This document shows positions 25,095 to 34,081 of a DNA stretch of 64,000 nt, piece by piece. Location of the stretch: the NCBI GenBank assembly GCA_938039145.1, contig CALHVG010000035.1:38326-102325 (forward strand), given 5' to 3'. Both the position numbers and the translations under genes were made by a program. Position 1 is the first letter of the stretch. Every line of letters begins with the position of its first letter. The notes below the pieces were generated by a model that searched no databases, was not told where the DNA came from, and worked only from the letters and a program-made list of their open reading frames with translations. This stretch comes from an uncultured Treponema sp. (GTDB taxonomy: Bacteria > Spirochaetota > Spirochaetia > Treponematales > Treponemataceae).

Positions 25095-27925
25095 TGGAAT
25101 TCTCCCCAATTTTTTCCGCTTTCTATCGAAACTTTGAGCGGAACGCTAAGTTTTACTGCGTTTTCCATCATTTCTTTGATTATGCACAAGGTTTCGTCAA
25201 TCGCTTTTGGATTTTCCGGGCATTCACATATAAGTTCGTCGTGAACCTGCAAAAGAAGCCGCGCGCCGTTTTTCGCGTTTCTTAGGGCTTTGTCCACATC
25301 GCACATGGCTTTTTTTACGATGTCCGCTGCACTGCCTTGAACGGGAGTATTTATTGCGATTCTTTCAGCGGCGGCTTTTTCAACTTTGTTTGCGCTTTTT
25401 ATGCCGTTTATGTATCTTCGCCTGCCGAAAATCGTTTCGACATAACCTGAATCTTCCGCCTTTAAGATTGTCTCCACCTTGAATTTTGTTATGTCCGAAT
25501 ACAGCCTGTCGTAATTTTCGATGAAGCCTGCCGCCTCTGTGCGTGAGATTCCCAAATCGTTTGCAAGCCTGAATGCGCTCATTCCGTAGATGACACCGAA
25601 ATTTATTGTCTTTGCTGTGCGACGCATTTCAGGCGTTACGTTTTCCTCCGTTACGCCATAGATTAGGGCTGCCGTTGCCTTGTGAACGTCAGTTCCTTCC
25701 AAAAACGCCCTTTTCATGTTTTCGTCTCCGCTAAGGTGCGCAAGAACCACCAGTTCTATTTGCGAGTAATCGGCGGAAATCAATACGCAGCCTTCAGGGG
25801 CGGTGAATGCGCTTCTGATTTTTCGTCCCGCTTCGTTCCGCACGGGAATGTTCTGAAGATTCGGGTCTCTGCATGAAAGCCTTCCGGTCGCGGTTCCCGT
25901 CTGAACAAAATCCGTGTGTATTCTTTGGTTTTTGTCGCAAAGTTTTGGAAGCGTCTCGACGTATGTGGACTTGAGTTTTGAAAGTTCCCTGAATTCAAGA
26001 ATCATTTTAGGAACGGAATCGTACATCGAAAGTTCTTCCAAAACGGCTGTGTCTGTGGAAAAGCCAGTTTTTGTCTTTTTTCCGGGCTTTAGTTTCCGCT
26101 CCTCAAAAAGCACAGTCTGAAGTTGTTTTGGCGACGCGATATTGAACGAATGTCCGACTTCTTTGTAAATTGCCTTTTCCGCTTCTTCGATTCCCGCTGA
26201 AAGTTCTTCGTTGTATTTGTTCAGGGCATCCGGATTCAGATGGATTCCCGCGATTTCCATTTCCGCAAGGATTGGAAGTACCTGCATTTCCGTCCGGACA
26301 AAAAGTTCGTAAAGATTCTGCTCCTTCAACATTTTTTCAGTTTTTGCCCAAAGCTGATACGTAAAATCCGCATCCTCTGCGGCGTACGGCACTGCCTTTT
26401 CAAGTTCTATGTCCGAAAAATTCTGCCCCTTAGGAACGATTTCGCTGTACTCGATTCCTTTTAAGTGAAGGTAGCGTTCCGCCATGTATTCAAGACCGTA
26501 GGAATTTTTCCCCGTTCTGTCGGGCGAAAGAAGCCAGCCTGCGACCATCGTGTCAAAAATCTTGCAGGCAGGTTTTCCGTTTTTGAACGACATTCCGTTT
26601 GAACGCAGAACTTTGTAGTCGAACTTTCCGTTGTGAAAAATCACAGTGATTTCAGGATTTTCAAAAAGCCGCAAAAGCTCAGAAAACGCTTTTTCCTTTG
26701 GGATAAAATCGGTGTTTTCAAAAATGTTTGTCGTAAAAAGCGGAACGTAAACCGCTTTTCCTGCTTGGACGCAAAGACTGAATCCCACGATTTGCGTGTT
26801 CATTGTGTCAAGCGAGGTTGTTTCCGAATCAAAGGCGACGACTTTTTCGTTTATAGCGGCGTTTACAAAAGTTTCAAGTTCTTCAAGACGGGTTATAACG
26901 CCGTATTCGCCGTGATTTTTCTTACATTCTTCTTGAACTGTCGGCGGATTGTCTTCGTTTGATTTTTCTGCGGCGTTTTTTTCGTTTTTGCCGGAAGATG
27001 CGGAAAGTTTTTCTGCGTGAGGCAAAGATGTTTTTTTTAAAGGCGAGGCACTTTTGTCTCCGAGTTCAAAATAGGATTTTGCGACCGCAAATGCTCCGTA
27101 TTTTTCAAGGATTTTTCCTGCATCCGAAAAATTGTAGTCAATCTCCTTTGAAAGAAGAGAATCTATCGACGGACACGGAACATTTTCTTCAAGGCGGACA
27201 AGTTTTTGAGAAAAATATGCGTTTTCCTTTCCGTCGATAAGTTTTTTTTGCATTGCGCCTTTAATTTTTTCGATGTTTGCGTAAATTCCGTCAAGGTCGC
27301 TGTATTCCGATAAAAGTTTTGCTGCGGTTTTTACGCCTACTCCATGAACGCCGGGAATATTGTCCGAAGAATCCCCGAAAAGCGAAAGCAAATCCAAAAT
27401 CTGTTTAGGCTCTACGCCCCATTCAGCCTGAACTCCGTCAGTTTTTGTGAGTTTCCAGCCGCCGTTTTCCGGTTTTAGAATGTTCGTGTTTTCCGTTACG
27501 AGCTGCATCAAATCCTTGTCGCCGCTTAGAATTCTGCATTGTCGACCGATTTTTTCGCATTTTTTTGCTACCGTGGCGATTATGTCGTCCGCCTCGTAGC
27601 CGTCGCATTGCAACACGGGAACTCCCATTGCCTCAAGGATTTCGGTTATCCACGGAACTTGCGCATGAAGGTCGTCGGGAGTTTTGTTGCGTGTGGCTTT
27701 ATATTCGCTGAACATTTCGTGGCGGAATGTTTTTGTTTTTGAGTCCATCGCCGCAATCAGGCAGGACGGATTGTAGTGTTCAAAAATGAAATGCAGATTC
27801 CTGAAAAATCCGAATAGTGCGCTGATGTTTTGCCCCTGCTTGTTTGTCAACGGGCGGTTCACGAACGCAAAATAGCAACGGAAAATAAGTCCGTAGGAAT
27901 CAAGAATGTATACGGTGTTGTTCAT
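25091..27925 (-). CDS. polA: DNA polymerase I
   Basis: Repair and Okazaki-fragment polymerase, 944 aa, with three domains. The 5'-nuclease (about 1-290) has YILDSYGLIFRCYFAF, GYEADDIIATVA, SGDKDLMQLV and GDSSDNIPGVHGVG. A low-complexity linker (about 295-340) follows. The 3'-5' exonuclease (about 345-530) keeps its catalytic residues: FDSETTSLD, HNGKFDYKVL and YAAEDADFTYQL, so proofreading is probably active, unlike in Taq. The polymerase (about 540-944) has ADYSQIELVVLAHLSG, RRTAKTINFGVIYGMSAF and LLQVHDELICE. There is no Shine-Dalgarno; an extended -10 box lies 7 nt before the ATG. coaE overlaps its end. Confidence 0.98.
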   Translation of the reverse strand: MNNTVYILDSYGLIFRCYFAFVNRPLTNKQGQNISALFGFFRNLHFIFEHYNPSCLIAAMDSKTKTFRHEMFSEYKATRNKTPDDLHAQVPWITEILEAMGVPVLQCDGYEADDIIATVAKKCEKIGRQCRILSGDKDLMQLVTENTNILKPENGGWKLTKTDGVQAEWGVEPKQILDLLSLFGDSSDNIPGVHGVGVKTAAKLLSEYSDLDGIYANIEKIKGAMQKKLIDGKENAYFSQKLVRLEENVPCPSIDSLLSKEIDYNFSDAGKILEKYGAFAVAKSYFELGDKSASPLKKTSLPHAEKLSASSGKNEKNAAEKSNEDNPPTVQEECKKNHGEYGVITRLEELETFVNAAINEKVVAFDSETTSLDTMNTQIVGFSLCVQAGKAVYVPLFTTNIFENTDFIPKEKAFSELLRLFENPEITVIFHNGKFDYKVLRSNGMSFKNGKPACKIFDTMVAGWLLSPDRTGKNSYGLEYMAERYLHLKGIEYSEIVPKGQNFSDIELEKAVPYAAEDADFTYQLWAKTEKMLKEQNLYELFVRTEMQVLPILAEMEIAGIHLNPDALNKYNEELSAGIEEAEKAIYKEVGHSFNIASPKQLQTVLFEERKLKPGKKTKTGFSTDTAVLEELSMYDSVPKMILEFRELSKLKSTYVETLPKLCDKNQRIHTDFVQTGTATGRLSCRDPNLQNIPVRNEAGRKIRSAFTAPEGCVLISADYSQIELVVLAHLSGDENMKRAFLEGTDVHKATAALIYGVTEENVTPEMRRTAKTINFGVIYGMSAFRLANDLGISRTEAAGFIENYDRLYSDITKFKVETILKAEDSGYVETIFGRRRYINGIKSANKVEKAAAERIAINTPVQGSAADIVKKAMCDVDKALRNAKNGARLLLQVHDELICECPENPKAIDETLCIIKEMMENAVKLSVPLKVSIESGKNWGEFH

Positions 27926-27932
27926 GCGGAAT

Positions 27933-27941
27933 ATTTTATCA
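27933..27941 (-). promoter_or_regulatory. predicted extended -10 promoter of polA
   Basis: Minus-strand TGaTAAAAT (hexamer 27933-27938, TG at 27940-27941), 7 nt before the polA ATG. No clear -35 and no Shine-Dalgarno, so a leaderless message is predicted. Confidence 0.5.
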
Positions 27942-28084
27942 TGATTTTGCTATCTTTATCGTAAAAATGATGAAAGATTCTGAAAAAACTGATATACTTT
28001 CAACTCTTGATTTGCACTTTTTGCAGAATCGGAAGCGCAGTTAAAATTCGTCTATAAAATGCAGGTTGATTTTTGGAGAATTCA

Positions 28085-29386
28085 ATGAAAAGAGAAATAA
28101 GAGACAGCGTGGTGATTGGGTTCGCCCTTTTTGCGATGTTCTTTGGTGCGGGAAATCTTATATTTCCTCCGCATCTTGGTTTTTTGAGCGGCTCAAAATG
28201 GTTCATAACTCTTCTGTCGTTCGCTCTTACCGGAATCGGTCTTCCCATGCTGGGGATTTTTGCGGTCGGAAAATCGGGCGGCGACATACAAAGTTTTGCG
28301 GGCAAGGTTCATCCTGTGTTTGCCGATACGCTTGGAACGGTGATAATGCTTGCGATCGGTCCTCTTCTTGCGATGCCGAGAACCGCCGCCACCACCCACG
28401 AGATAAGTATTCAGCCGTTCCTTCCGAGTGTAAGCCCGATTGTTACTTCGGTTGTATTTTTTGGACTGGTGCTTTTGGTCTCCGTTTTTCCGTCAAGGGT
28501 TGTGGGGGCGGTCGGAAAATACATAACGCCTTTTTTGATATTGGTTCTTTCTGCGATAATAATCCGTGCTTTCATAGAGCCTGTGGGCGTTCCCGTGGCT
28601 TACGAAACGGAGAATCGTTTCAGGGCGGGATTTTTGGAAGGCTACCAGACCATGGACACGCTGGCCTCCATTCTTTTTGCGACGATAGTGATTCGGGCAA
28701 TAAAAAGCCGCGGCTATAAATATGAAACTTCCATTGTTCGCATGAACATTGCGGCAGGCACAATCGCCGGACTCGGACTTCTGCTTGTGTACGGCGGACT
28801 TATGTATGCCGGTGCATACAGCGGCTCTGTGTTTGAAAAAGATATTGTAAGAACAAAACTTCTTATCGGAATCTGCGGAAAACTTTGGGGAACGGCAGGA
28901 AAAAGCATTCTTGCGCTTTCGATGGCTCTTGCATGCTTCACTACGGCCGTCGGTTTGGCAGCAAGTGCAGGTCAATATTTTGAAAAACTGTTCCGAGGAA
29001 AGGTTTCGTACAGGGTGATAGTGGTTATCGTGTGCATATTAAGTTGCGTTCTTGCAAATCTTGGTGTCGAAAAAATAATCAAATATTCATATCCTTTGCT
29101 TCAGGCTCTTTATCCCGTGTGCATATTCCTTACGCTTATAAATCTTTTGGACCGCTTTGTGCCGAACAGATTTTATTATTTGGGCGGAACTATAGGAACG
29201 TTGTGCGTGAGCGTGCTTGATGCTGTCGTTTCAAGCCAGGATTTGATCGGTCTTGATACAACCGCCATTTCCGCCTTTTTGCAGAAACTTCCTCTGTCGC
29301 AGCTTGGAATTTCTTGGATTGTGCCGGCAATCGTGTTCGCTTTTGCGTTCGGTTTGATTTTCAGGAACAAGGGAAAAAAAGAATAG
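28085..29386 (+). CDS. brnQ: branched-chain amino acid uptake carrier (BrnQ/LIVCS family)
   Basis: Sodium- or proton-coupled importer of Leu/Ile/Val in the inner membrane, with about 12 helices in 433 aa. The N-terminus GFALFAMFFGAGNLIFPPHL is the family hallmark. Further typical segments: AIGPLLAMPRTAATTHEIS, LLVYGGLMYAGA, ALACFTTAVGLAASAGQYF and LQALYPVCIFLTLINLLDRF. ATG 28085 has GGAG 6 nt upstream; a TTG 12 nt before is less likely. Divergent from polA with a 159-bp shared promoter region. Confidence 0.95.
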   Translation: MKREIRDSVVIGFALFAMFFGAGNLIFPPHLGFLSGSKWFITLLSFALTGIGLPMLGIFAVGKSGGDIQSFAGKVHPVFADTLGTVIMLAIGPLLAMPRTAATTHEISIQPFLPSVSPIVTSVVFFGLVLLVSVFPSRVVGAVGKYITPFLILVLSAIIIRAFIEPVGVPVAYETENRFRAGFLEGYQTMDTLASILFATIVIRAIKSRGYKYETSIVRMNIAAGTIAGLGLLLVYGGLMYAGAYSGSVFEKDIVRTKLLIGICGKLWGTAGKSILALSMALACFTTAVGLAASAGQYFEKLFRGKVSYRVIVVIVCILSCVLANLGVEKIIKYSYPLLQALYPVCIFLTLINLLDRFVPNRFYYLGGTIGTLCVSVLDAVVSSQDLIGLDTTAISAFLQKLPLSQLGISWIVPAIVFAFAFGLIFRNKGKKE

Positions 29387-29491
29387 AAAAGACGATTTTT
29401 GCGCTCATTAAAATCAGCCGTTTAAAGAACGCAGATTTTCTAAAAATTCCTGAATTTTTGAAATGCAATAAAATGCATTCGATTATAAAAG

Positions 29492-29530
29492 AACTTGCGG
29501 TGATGTTTATAATTTTCGCCGCAAGTTTTT
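29492..29530 (+). terminator. probable terminator after brnQ
   Basis: AACTTGCGG (29492-29500) pairs perfectly with CCGCAAGTT (29519-29527), with an 18-nt loop and a run of five T residues (29526-29530). Confidence 0.65.
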
Positions 29531-29609
29531 AATTTCAAAATAATTAAGTTCGGAAAATTGCAGAAATCCGCAAGCAAAATGCTTTTTATAAATCCGCTGC
29601 TTATTTTAA

Positions 29610-29846
29610 AAGCGTTTTTGGAATGTTTTTGCCGCAACCAAACTTCTTGCGTTTATCCCGGATTTTCGTACAATGGGTTACGTAATTTACATCGCAAGTT
29701 TGTGTCCTAGCGCCACCGGCATATCCGGACTCTCGGTTCTTTTTGGAAAAGACGAATCTTACGCCGCGTTCATCTGCATGGCGACAAGTGTTTTTTGCAT
29801 AATGGGACTTCCGTTGGCTGTAGGACTTGCAGAACTTGTTTTCTAA
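29610..29846 (+). pseudogene. 3' remnant of an AEC-family (auxin efflux carrier type) permease
   Basis: The open stretch after a stop at 29607-29609 encodes two hydrophobic segments plus the motif SLCPSATGISGLSVLFGKDE, then SYAAFICMATSVFCIMGLPL, ending LAELVF. This resembles the last two helices of AEC transporters (PSA motif, then a helix ending in LPL). Similarity-like sequence starts before the first ATG (29673): KRFWNVFAATKLLAFIPDF. A functional start is therefore absent and the first ~230 residues of such a permease are missing. It ends 16 bp before def. The remnant call is inference; a short membrane protein from ATG 29673 (57 aa) is possible. Confidence 0.55.
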
Positions 29847-29861
29847 AAAACTGGGGTCTTT

Positions 29862-30440
29862 ATGAGAATTACAAAACTTGGGGAAGAAATTCTTCGAAAG
29901 GTCGCCGAACCTATAAAAGCGGAAGAAATAAATGATGATTTCAGAGCGTTCATTGAAGAAATGTTCGAGGCAATGAAAGATGCGGACGGAGTGGGACTTG
30001 CAGGTCCGCAGGCTGGAATAAGCAAGCGTGTCTTTGTGGCAATGGCTGACGACAATGTAAAACGGGTTTTCATAAATCCGCAAATCATATATACGTCCGC
30101 CGAACTTTGCGACTACGAGGAAGGCTGCCTCAGCATTCCCCAAGTCTACGAATCCATCCAGAGACCAAAAAAAGTTACGGTTCAGGCTTTGGACGAAAAC
30201 GGACGGCCTTTCACGCTTGAGGCGGACGGACTTTTGGCTCGGATAATCCAGCATGAAAACGACCATTTAGACGGAAAACTTTTCATAGACAGGGGCGACC
30301 CTGACTTCGCAAAGGCGACCGAAGAACAATTTGCGAAAAAGGCGGCGAAACTCGAAAAACGAAGGCTTGAAAAAGAAGCAAAGGAAAGACGAATCAAGGC
30401 AAAAATCGCCGCAAAAGAAGCCGCAAAGGCAAAAAAATAA
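29862..30440 (+). CDS. def: peptide deformylase
   Basis: Removes the N-formyl group from nascent proteins. All three motifs are intact: GVGLAGPQAG (43-52), EGCLSIP (metal ligand Cys89) and QHENDHLDG (His131, Glu132, His135). The catalytic domain ends near 150; a Lys/Ala/Glu-rich helical tail (about 155-192, e.g. KRRLEKEAKERRIKAKIAAK) extends the 192-aa protein and could contact the ribosome. GGGG precedes the ATG by 5 nt. It forms an operon with fmt, 8 bp downstream, the classic def-fmt pairing in which fmt adds the formyl group that def removes. Confidence 0.97.
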   Translation: MRITKLGEEILRKVAEPIKAEEINDDFRAFIEEMFEAMKDADGVGLAGPQAGISKRVFVAMADDNVKRVFINPQIIYTSAELCDYEEGCLSIPQVYESIQRPKKVTVQALDENGRPFTLEADGLLARIIQHENDHLDGKLFIDRGDPDFAKATEEQFAKKAAKLEKRRLEKEAKERRIKAKIAAKEAAKAKK

Positions 30441-30448
30441 CAAGGCTT

Positions 30449-31450
30449 ATGCTACGTGTTCTTTACGCCGGAAGCCCTGACGCTTCTGCACTGACTTTAA
30501 AAAATCTTGTTGAAAACTCAAAAAAAATATCGGATACACCTAATTTTGAGATTGTGGGAGTCCTTACAAATCCGCCGAGCGCACAAGGTCGGCACAAAAC
30601 GCCCGTTCCGACGCCGGTGGAAAGCATTGCAAGAGAATTCGGAATTCCCGTTTTCTCTCCTGAAGCGTTGAATCAAGATGCCAGAGCCGACATATTGAAA
30701 ATCAATCCCGATATTCTTGTGTGCTTTGCCTACGGACGCATATTCGGACCGAAATTCATGTCGCTTTTCAGATTCGGCGGAATAAATCTTCACCCTTCTG
30801 CGCTTCCCGAATACAGAGGCTGTTCGCCGATAAATGCCGCAATACTTGACATGAAAGATTGCACGGCTTTTTCAATACAGAAGATAAGTCAAAAAATGGA
30901 CGAGGGAAATATTCTCTGTCAGGAAAAAATACTTCTTTCAAAAAAAGAAACCGCATTCTCGCTTTTGAACGACGCAGCGATTTGGGGCGCAGAAAAAATC
31001 ACGGAACTTCTTAAAGAGATTTCCGAAACTCAAAAAGTTCCCGAAGGAAAAGCGCAGGAAGGCGTTGCAACTTATACCGGAATGATAAAAAAAGAAGACG
31101 CAAAAATCGACTGGAACAAAGACGCTTTTCAAATAGATGCAATTGTGCGCGCATACAATCCGGAACCAACGGCATGGACGGTCGAAAACGGAATTCCTTT
31201 AAAAATCCTCGAAGGCTTTCCCGTTTCCGACGAAGAAGCAAAAGCAATCTTCCCGGACGCAAATCTTTTTATAGAAAATGTAAAAATTCCCGGAAAAGTC
31301 GTGGGCTTCGAAAAATCAAAAGGGATTCTTGTATCGTGCAAGAAAGGTTTTTTTTTCATCACAAAACTACAACGTCAGGGAAAAAATCCCATGGGACACA
31401 AGGATTTTATGAACGGAGCAAGAAATTTCATCGGAACAGTCTTGAGCTGA
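30449..31450 (+). CDS. fmt: methionyl-tRNA formyltransferase
   Basis: Transfers formyl from 10-formyl-tetrahydrofolate to initiator Met-tRNA. The N-terminal Rossmann-like domain (about 1-205) has VLYAGSPDASALTLKNL, VCFAYGRIFGP, GGINLHPSALPEYRGCSPIN (formyl-transferase active-site loop with Asn/His) and MDEGNILCQE. The C-terminal anticodon-binding-like domain (about 215-333) has AIVRAYNPEPTAWTV. The 333-aa length is normal. It lies 8 bp after def. Confidence 0.96.
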   Translation: MLRVLYAGSPDASALTLKNLVENSKKISDTPNFEIVGVLTNPPSAQGRHKTPVPTPVESIAREFGIPVFSPEALNQDARADILKINPDILVCFAYGRIFGPKFMSLFRFGGINLHPSALPEYRGCSPINAAILDMKDCTAFSIQKISQKMDEGNILCQEKILLSKKETAFSLLNDAAIWGAEKITELLKEISETQKVPEGKAQEGVATYTGMIKKEDAKIDWNKDAFQIDAIVRAYNPEPTAWTVENGIPLKILEGFPVSDEEAKAIFPDANLFIENVKIPGKVVGFEKSKGILVSCKKGFFFITKLQRQGKNPMGHKDFMNGARNFIGTVLS

Positions 31451-31489
31451 TTGGCTTCTAGCCTTGCGATTTTGCCGCATATTCCTCAA

Positions 31490-31518
31490 TTGCGGATTAT
31501 ATTAAAAAATGCTAATAT
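31490..31518 (+). promoter_or_regulatory. predicted promoter, leaderless start of the PASTA gene
   Basis: TTGCGG (31490-31495), 17-bp spacer, TAATAT (31513-31518) with extended TGc, then 7 nt to the ATG at 31526. No Shine-Dalgarno. Confidence 0.7.
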
Positions 31519-31525
31519 CCTTCGC

Positions 31526-32548
31526 ATGGGTAGCAATAAAAAAATCAATTTTTCCAGGCTGGATATTCATAAAACCGTAGAAAAAGTTCAATCAAATTCA
31601 GGTGCGTTGGCTTTTACGGTTATAATCGCCGTAATTCTTATGGGCTTTTCCTGCCTTATCATATTTTTTGCGAACGTAAAAGGTCATGAGGAAGTCATGG
31701 TTCCCGAAGTACGAGGAAAGCAGCTCACGGATGCCTTGATTGAAATGCAGAATAAAGAACTTTATCCAAAAATCACGCTAAGATATTCGGAAATTTTAGG
31801 CGACGAAGGAACAATTCTTGACCAAACTCCAAACGCAGGCTCAATCGTTCGAGGCTACAGCCGGGTCTCGCTTGTGGTAAGCCGCGGCGCAGTCGTCGAC
31901 AAAGTGGAAAATTACATCGGAACAGACTACGATGAACTCAGAATGAAATTTCAGACGCTTTTTGCAGGCTCGGCAAAACCGCTGATTGTCCTTGCAAAAC
32001 CGGAATACAAGGCGGACGCAAGCGAGGCGGGAACAATACTTCAGCAGGATCCGCCCGACGGAACTGTAATTTCAGAACCGATAACACTTAGGCTTGTCGT
32101 AAGCCGAGGCCCGAATTTTGAAAGCACAAGGTTACCCGACCTTTTGGGTTCTTCAGTAAGCGATGTTCTTCAGACAATCTCCCATTCAAAATTGATATTC
32201 AACATTTCAGGACATACGGCTTCCTATTCGGAAAAAGAAGGAACTGTGGTAAAACAGCAGGAATTTTCGGAATCCTTCTTGAAAAACTACACAAGGGTGG
32301 CAATAGAATTCGCTCTTCCGCACAGGCAAAGTTCGGACGAAACAACGGGAATCTTCAAGGCGACCGTAAACGATTACCCATATCCCGTTCCGATGAGACT
32401 TGACGTAAAAACTCCCGACGAAACATACACATTGGTGAACTTCAACCACATAGGCGGCGAAGTGACGCTTCCGTACACCGTACCCAAGAATTCGCTTCTT
32501 ACGCTATACGTGGTTGACAAAGCCGTGGCAAAATTCCAGGCGCATTGA
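31526..32548 (+). CDS. PASTA-domain membrane protein
   Basis: 340-aa bitopic protein: cytoplasmic N-terminus (about 1-27), one membrane helix (ALAFTVIIAVILMGFSCLII), then an extracytoplasmic part with three PASTA repeats. The first begins VMVPEVRGKQLTDALIEMQN, the second around YIGTDYDELRMKFQTL with TILQQDPPDGTVISEP, the third at TRLPDLLGSSVSDVLQTISH. SLVVSRG and LRLVVSRG close the first two. PASTA modules bind muropeptides or lipid II in PBPs and PrkC/PknB kinases, but no kinase or penicillin-binding domain is present here. It may be a peptidoglycan sensor or scaffold. ATG 31526 is chosen because the promoter overlaps any earlier start. Confidence 0.85.
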   Translation: MGSNKKINFSRLDIHKTVEKVQSNSGALAFTVIIAVILMGFSCLIIFFANVKGHEEVMVPEVRGKQLTDALIEMQNKELYPKITLRYSEILGDEGTILDQTPNAGSIVRGYSRVSLVVSRGAVVDKVENYIGTDYDELRMKFQTLFAGSAKPLIVLAKPEYKADASEAGTILQQDPPDGTVISEPITLRLVVSRGPNFESTRLPDLLGSSVSDVLQTISHSKLIFNISGHTASYSEKEGTVVKQQEFSESFLKNYTRVAIEFALPHRQSSDETTGIFKATVNDYPYPVPMRLDVKTPDETYTLVNFNHIGGEVTLPYTVPKNSLLTLYVVDKAVAKFQAH

Positions 32549-32550
32549 CC

Positions 32551-34068
32551 ATGGAAAGACCTTTAATCTGCCTGTCACTTACCTGCCCCACTCTTTGGGA
32601 AAACGCCGAACTGGTGGAACGCTACGCAAAATTCGTAGACGTAGCGGAACTGAGGGTGGATTTTCTTACGGAAGAAGAGCAACTTGTAGTAAGAAAATTT
32701 CCTTCGATGATAAAAATTCCATGCATACTCACAATCCGGCGGGTAAACGACAAAGGACAATTCACTTCAAGCGAGTTTTCACGGACGGCTCTTTTTGGAC
32801 GGGCGTTGGCATTCGCAAACAGAAATCCCGAAAAAAACTTTGCCTACGTGGATTTTGAGGAAGATTTTCATATTCCAAGCCTTGAAGATGCAGCCCTTGC
32901 ATTCGGAGTAAAAATAATCAGAAGCTGTCACAAATTCGACGGTCCTATCACAAATATTCGGGAAAAATGCGAATCCATGCGAAAGACCGGCTATGAAATT
33001 CCAAAACTGGTCTTTACGCCAAGAAACCTTTCCGATGTTACAAGGCTTTTCAAGGAAGCCGAATCTTTCACCGAATTCGACCATATTCTGCATCTTGAAG
33101 GTCCGTTCGGGATTCCTTCAAGAATCCTAAGTTACAAAATTCATTCGTACATGACATATTCTTCGCCAAGGGAAACTCTCGACAAACTGAGCGGTTCCGC
33201 CCAGCCCGATCCGATGACCCTGACCGACATATACAATTTCAGAAACCTTAGCGAGTCCACGGAAATAACAGCAATCACCGGAAATCCGCTGAACAACACT
33301 TCGATTCAGTTTCTGCATAACGTAGGCTACAGAACGCAGGACATGGACAGGGTGCTTGTTCCAATGTATTCAACGTCCATAATCGAAAGCCTGGAGTTTG
33401 CCGAGCAAGTCGGAGTAACCGGAATGGCAATCGCAGTTCCGTTCAACAAAGAAATCATGTACAACCTTGAAGAACTTGACGCAAAAACGGCGGAAATAGA
33501 CGCCTGCAACACAATCATCAGAAAAAACGGACGATGGATAGGCCACGACACGAACGCTTACGGATTTCAAAAAGCATTGTCCGAATTTCTGGGGGTCTCA
33601 AAACTCCGCAGAAAAAAAGTGTCGATAATCGGCGCAGGCGGAGCAGCCCACGCCATCGCATACACAATAAAACAGATGGGCGGAAAAGCCTGCGTCTTCA
33701 ACAGAACCATCGCAAAGGCGAAAATTCTTGCCGAACGCTACGGATTTTCATACGCCGCGCTCGGAGTCGAAAACATTTCCACTTTGGAAAAATATTCCGA
33801 CATAATAATCCAGACCACGGACGTCGGGCAGTATTCGCAAGGAACATCGTCAAGGGAAAACAATCCGCTGTGGTTCTACCAGTTTAAAGGCCACGAAAGC
33901 CTTTTCGAACTGATTTATTTTCCCGAACAGACTCCCATAATGAAGTCCGCACTCGAAGCGGGCTGCAAAGTCTGCAACGGTCTTCCCATGCTGAAATATC
34001 AGACATACAGCCAATTCAAGCATTTTACGGGACGGGAATACAAAAATCCGGACCTAAGAAGAATATAA
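32551..34068 (+). CDS. aroDE: bifunctional 3-dehydroquinate dehydratase (type I) / shikimate dehydrogenase
   Basis: Steps 3 and 4 of the shikimate pathway in one 505-aa chain. The AroD half (about 1-225) has VDVAELRVDFL, the active-site His in IIRSCHKFDG and a candidate Schiff-base Lys in IPKLVFTPRN. The AroE half (about 230-505) has EITAITGNPL, VPFNKEI, NTIIRKNGRWIGHDTNAYGF and the NADP-binding VSIIGAGGAAHAIAY. The shikimate-binding SxS motif normally after the first GNP is replaced by GNPLNNTSIQFLHN, and the catalytic Lys segment reads AVPFNKEI (usual NVTxPxK), so the site is divergent. This fusion resembles plant and chlamydial enzymes in architecture. It starts 2 bp after the PASTA gene. 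Confidence 0.9.
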   Translation: MERPLICLSLTCPTLWENAELVERYAKFVDVAELRVDFLTEEEQLVVRKFPSMIKIPCILTIRRVNDKGQFTSSEFSRTALFGRALAFANRNPEKNFAYVDFEEDFHIPSLEDAALAFGVKIIRSCHKFDGPITNIREKCESMRKTGYEIPKLVFTPRNLSDVTRLFKEAESFTEFDHILHLEGPFGIPSRILSYKIHSYMTYSSPRETLDKLSGSAQPDPMTLTDIYNFRNLSESTEITAITGNPLNNTSIQFLHNVGYRTQDMDRVLVPMYSTSIIESLEFAEQVGVTGMAIAVPFNKEIMYNLEELDAKTAEIDACNTIIRKNGRWIGHDTNAYGFQKALSEFLGVSKLRRKKVSIIGAGGAAHAIAYTIKQMGGKACVFNRTIAKAKILAERYGFSYAALGVENISTLEKYSDIIIQTTDVGQYSQGTSSRENNPLWFYQFKGHESLFELIYFPEQTPIMKSALEAGCKVCNGLPMLKYQTYSQFKHFTGREYKNPDLRRI

Positions 34069-34081
34069 ATACAAGAAGGAT

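Larger units (their letters stand above)
29387..29861. other. gap between brnQ and def holding a terminator and a permease remnant
   Basis: The 475 bp contain the terminator hairpin at 29492-29530, a small palindrome (AATGCA/TGCATT near 29463-29478) and the gene remnant at 29610-29846. The rest is AT-rich with no recognised signal. Confidence 0.6.

Noticed and set aside
31451..31525. N-terminal extension of the PASTA protein
   Set aside because: The promoter TTGCGG-N17-TAATAT lies inside this stretch and no ribosome binding site precedes it.
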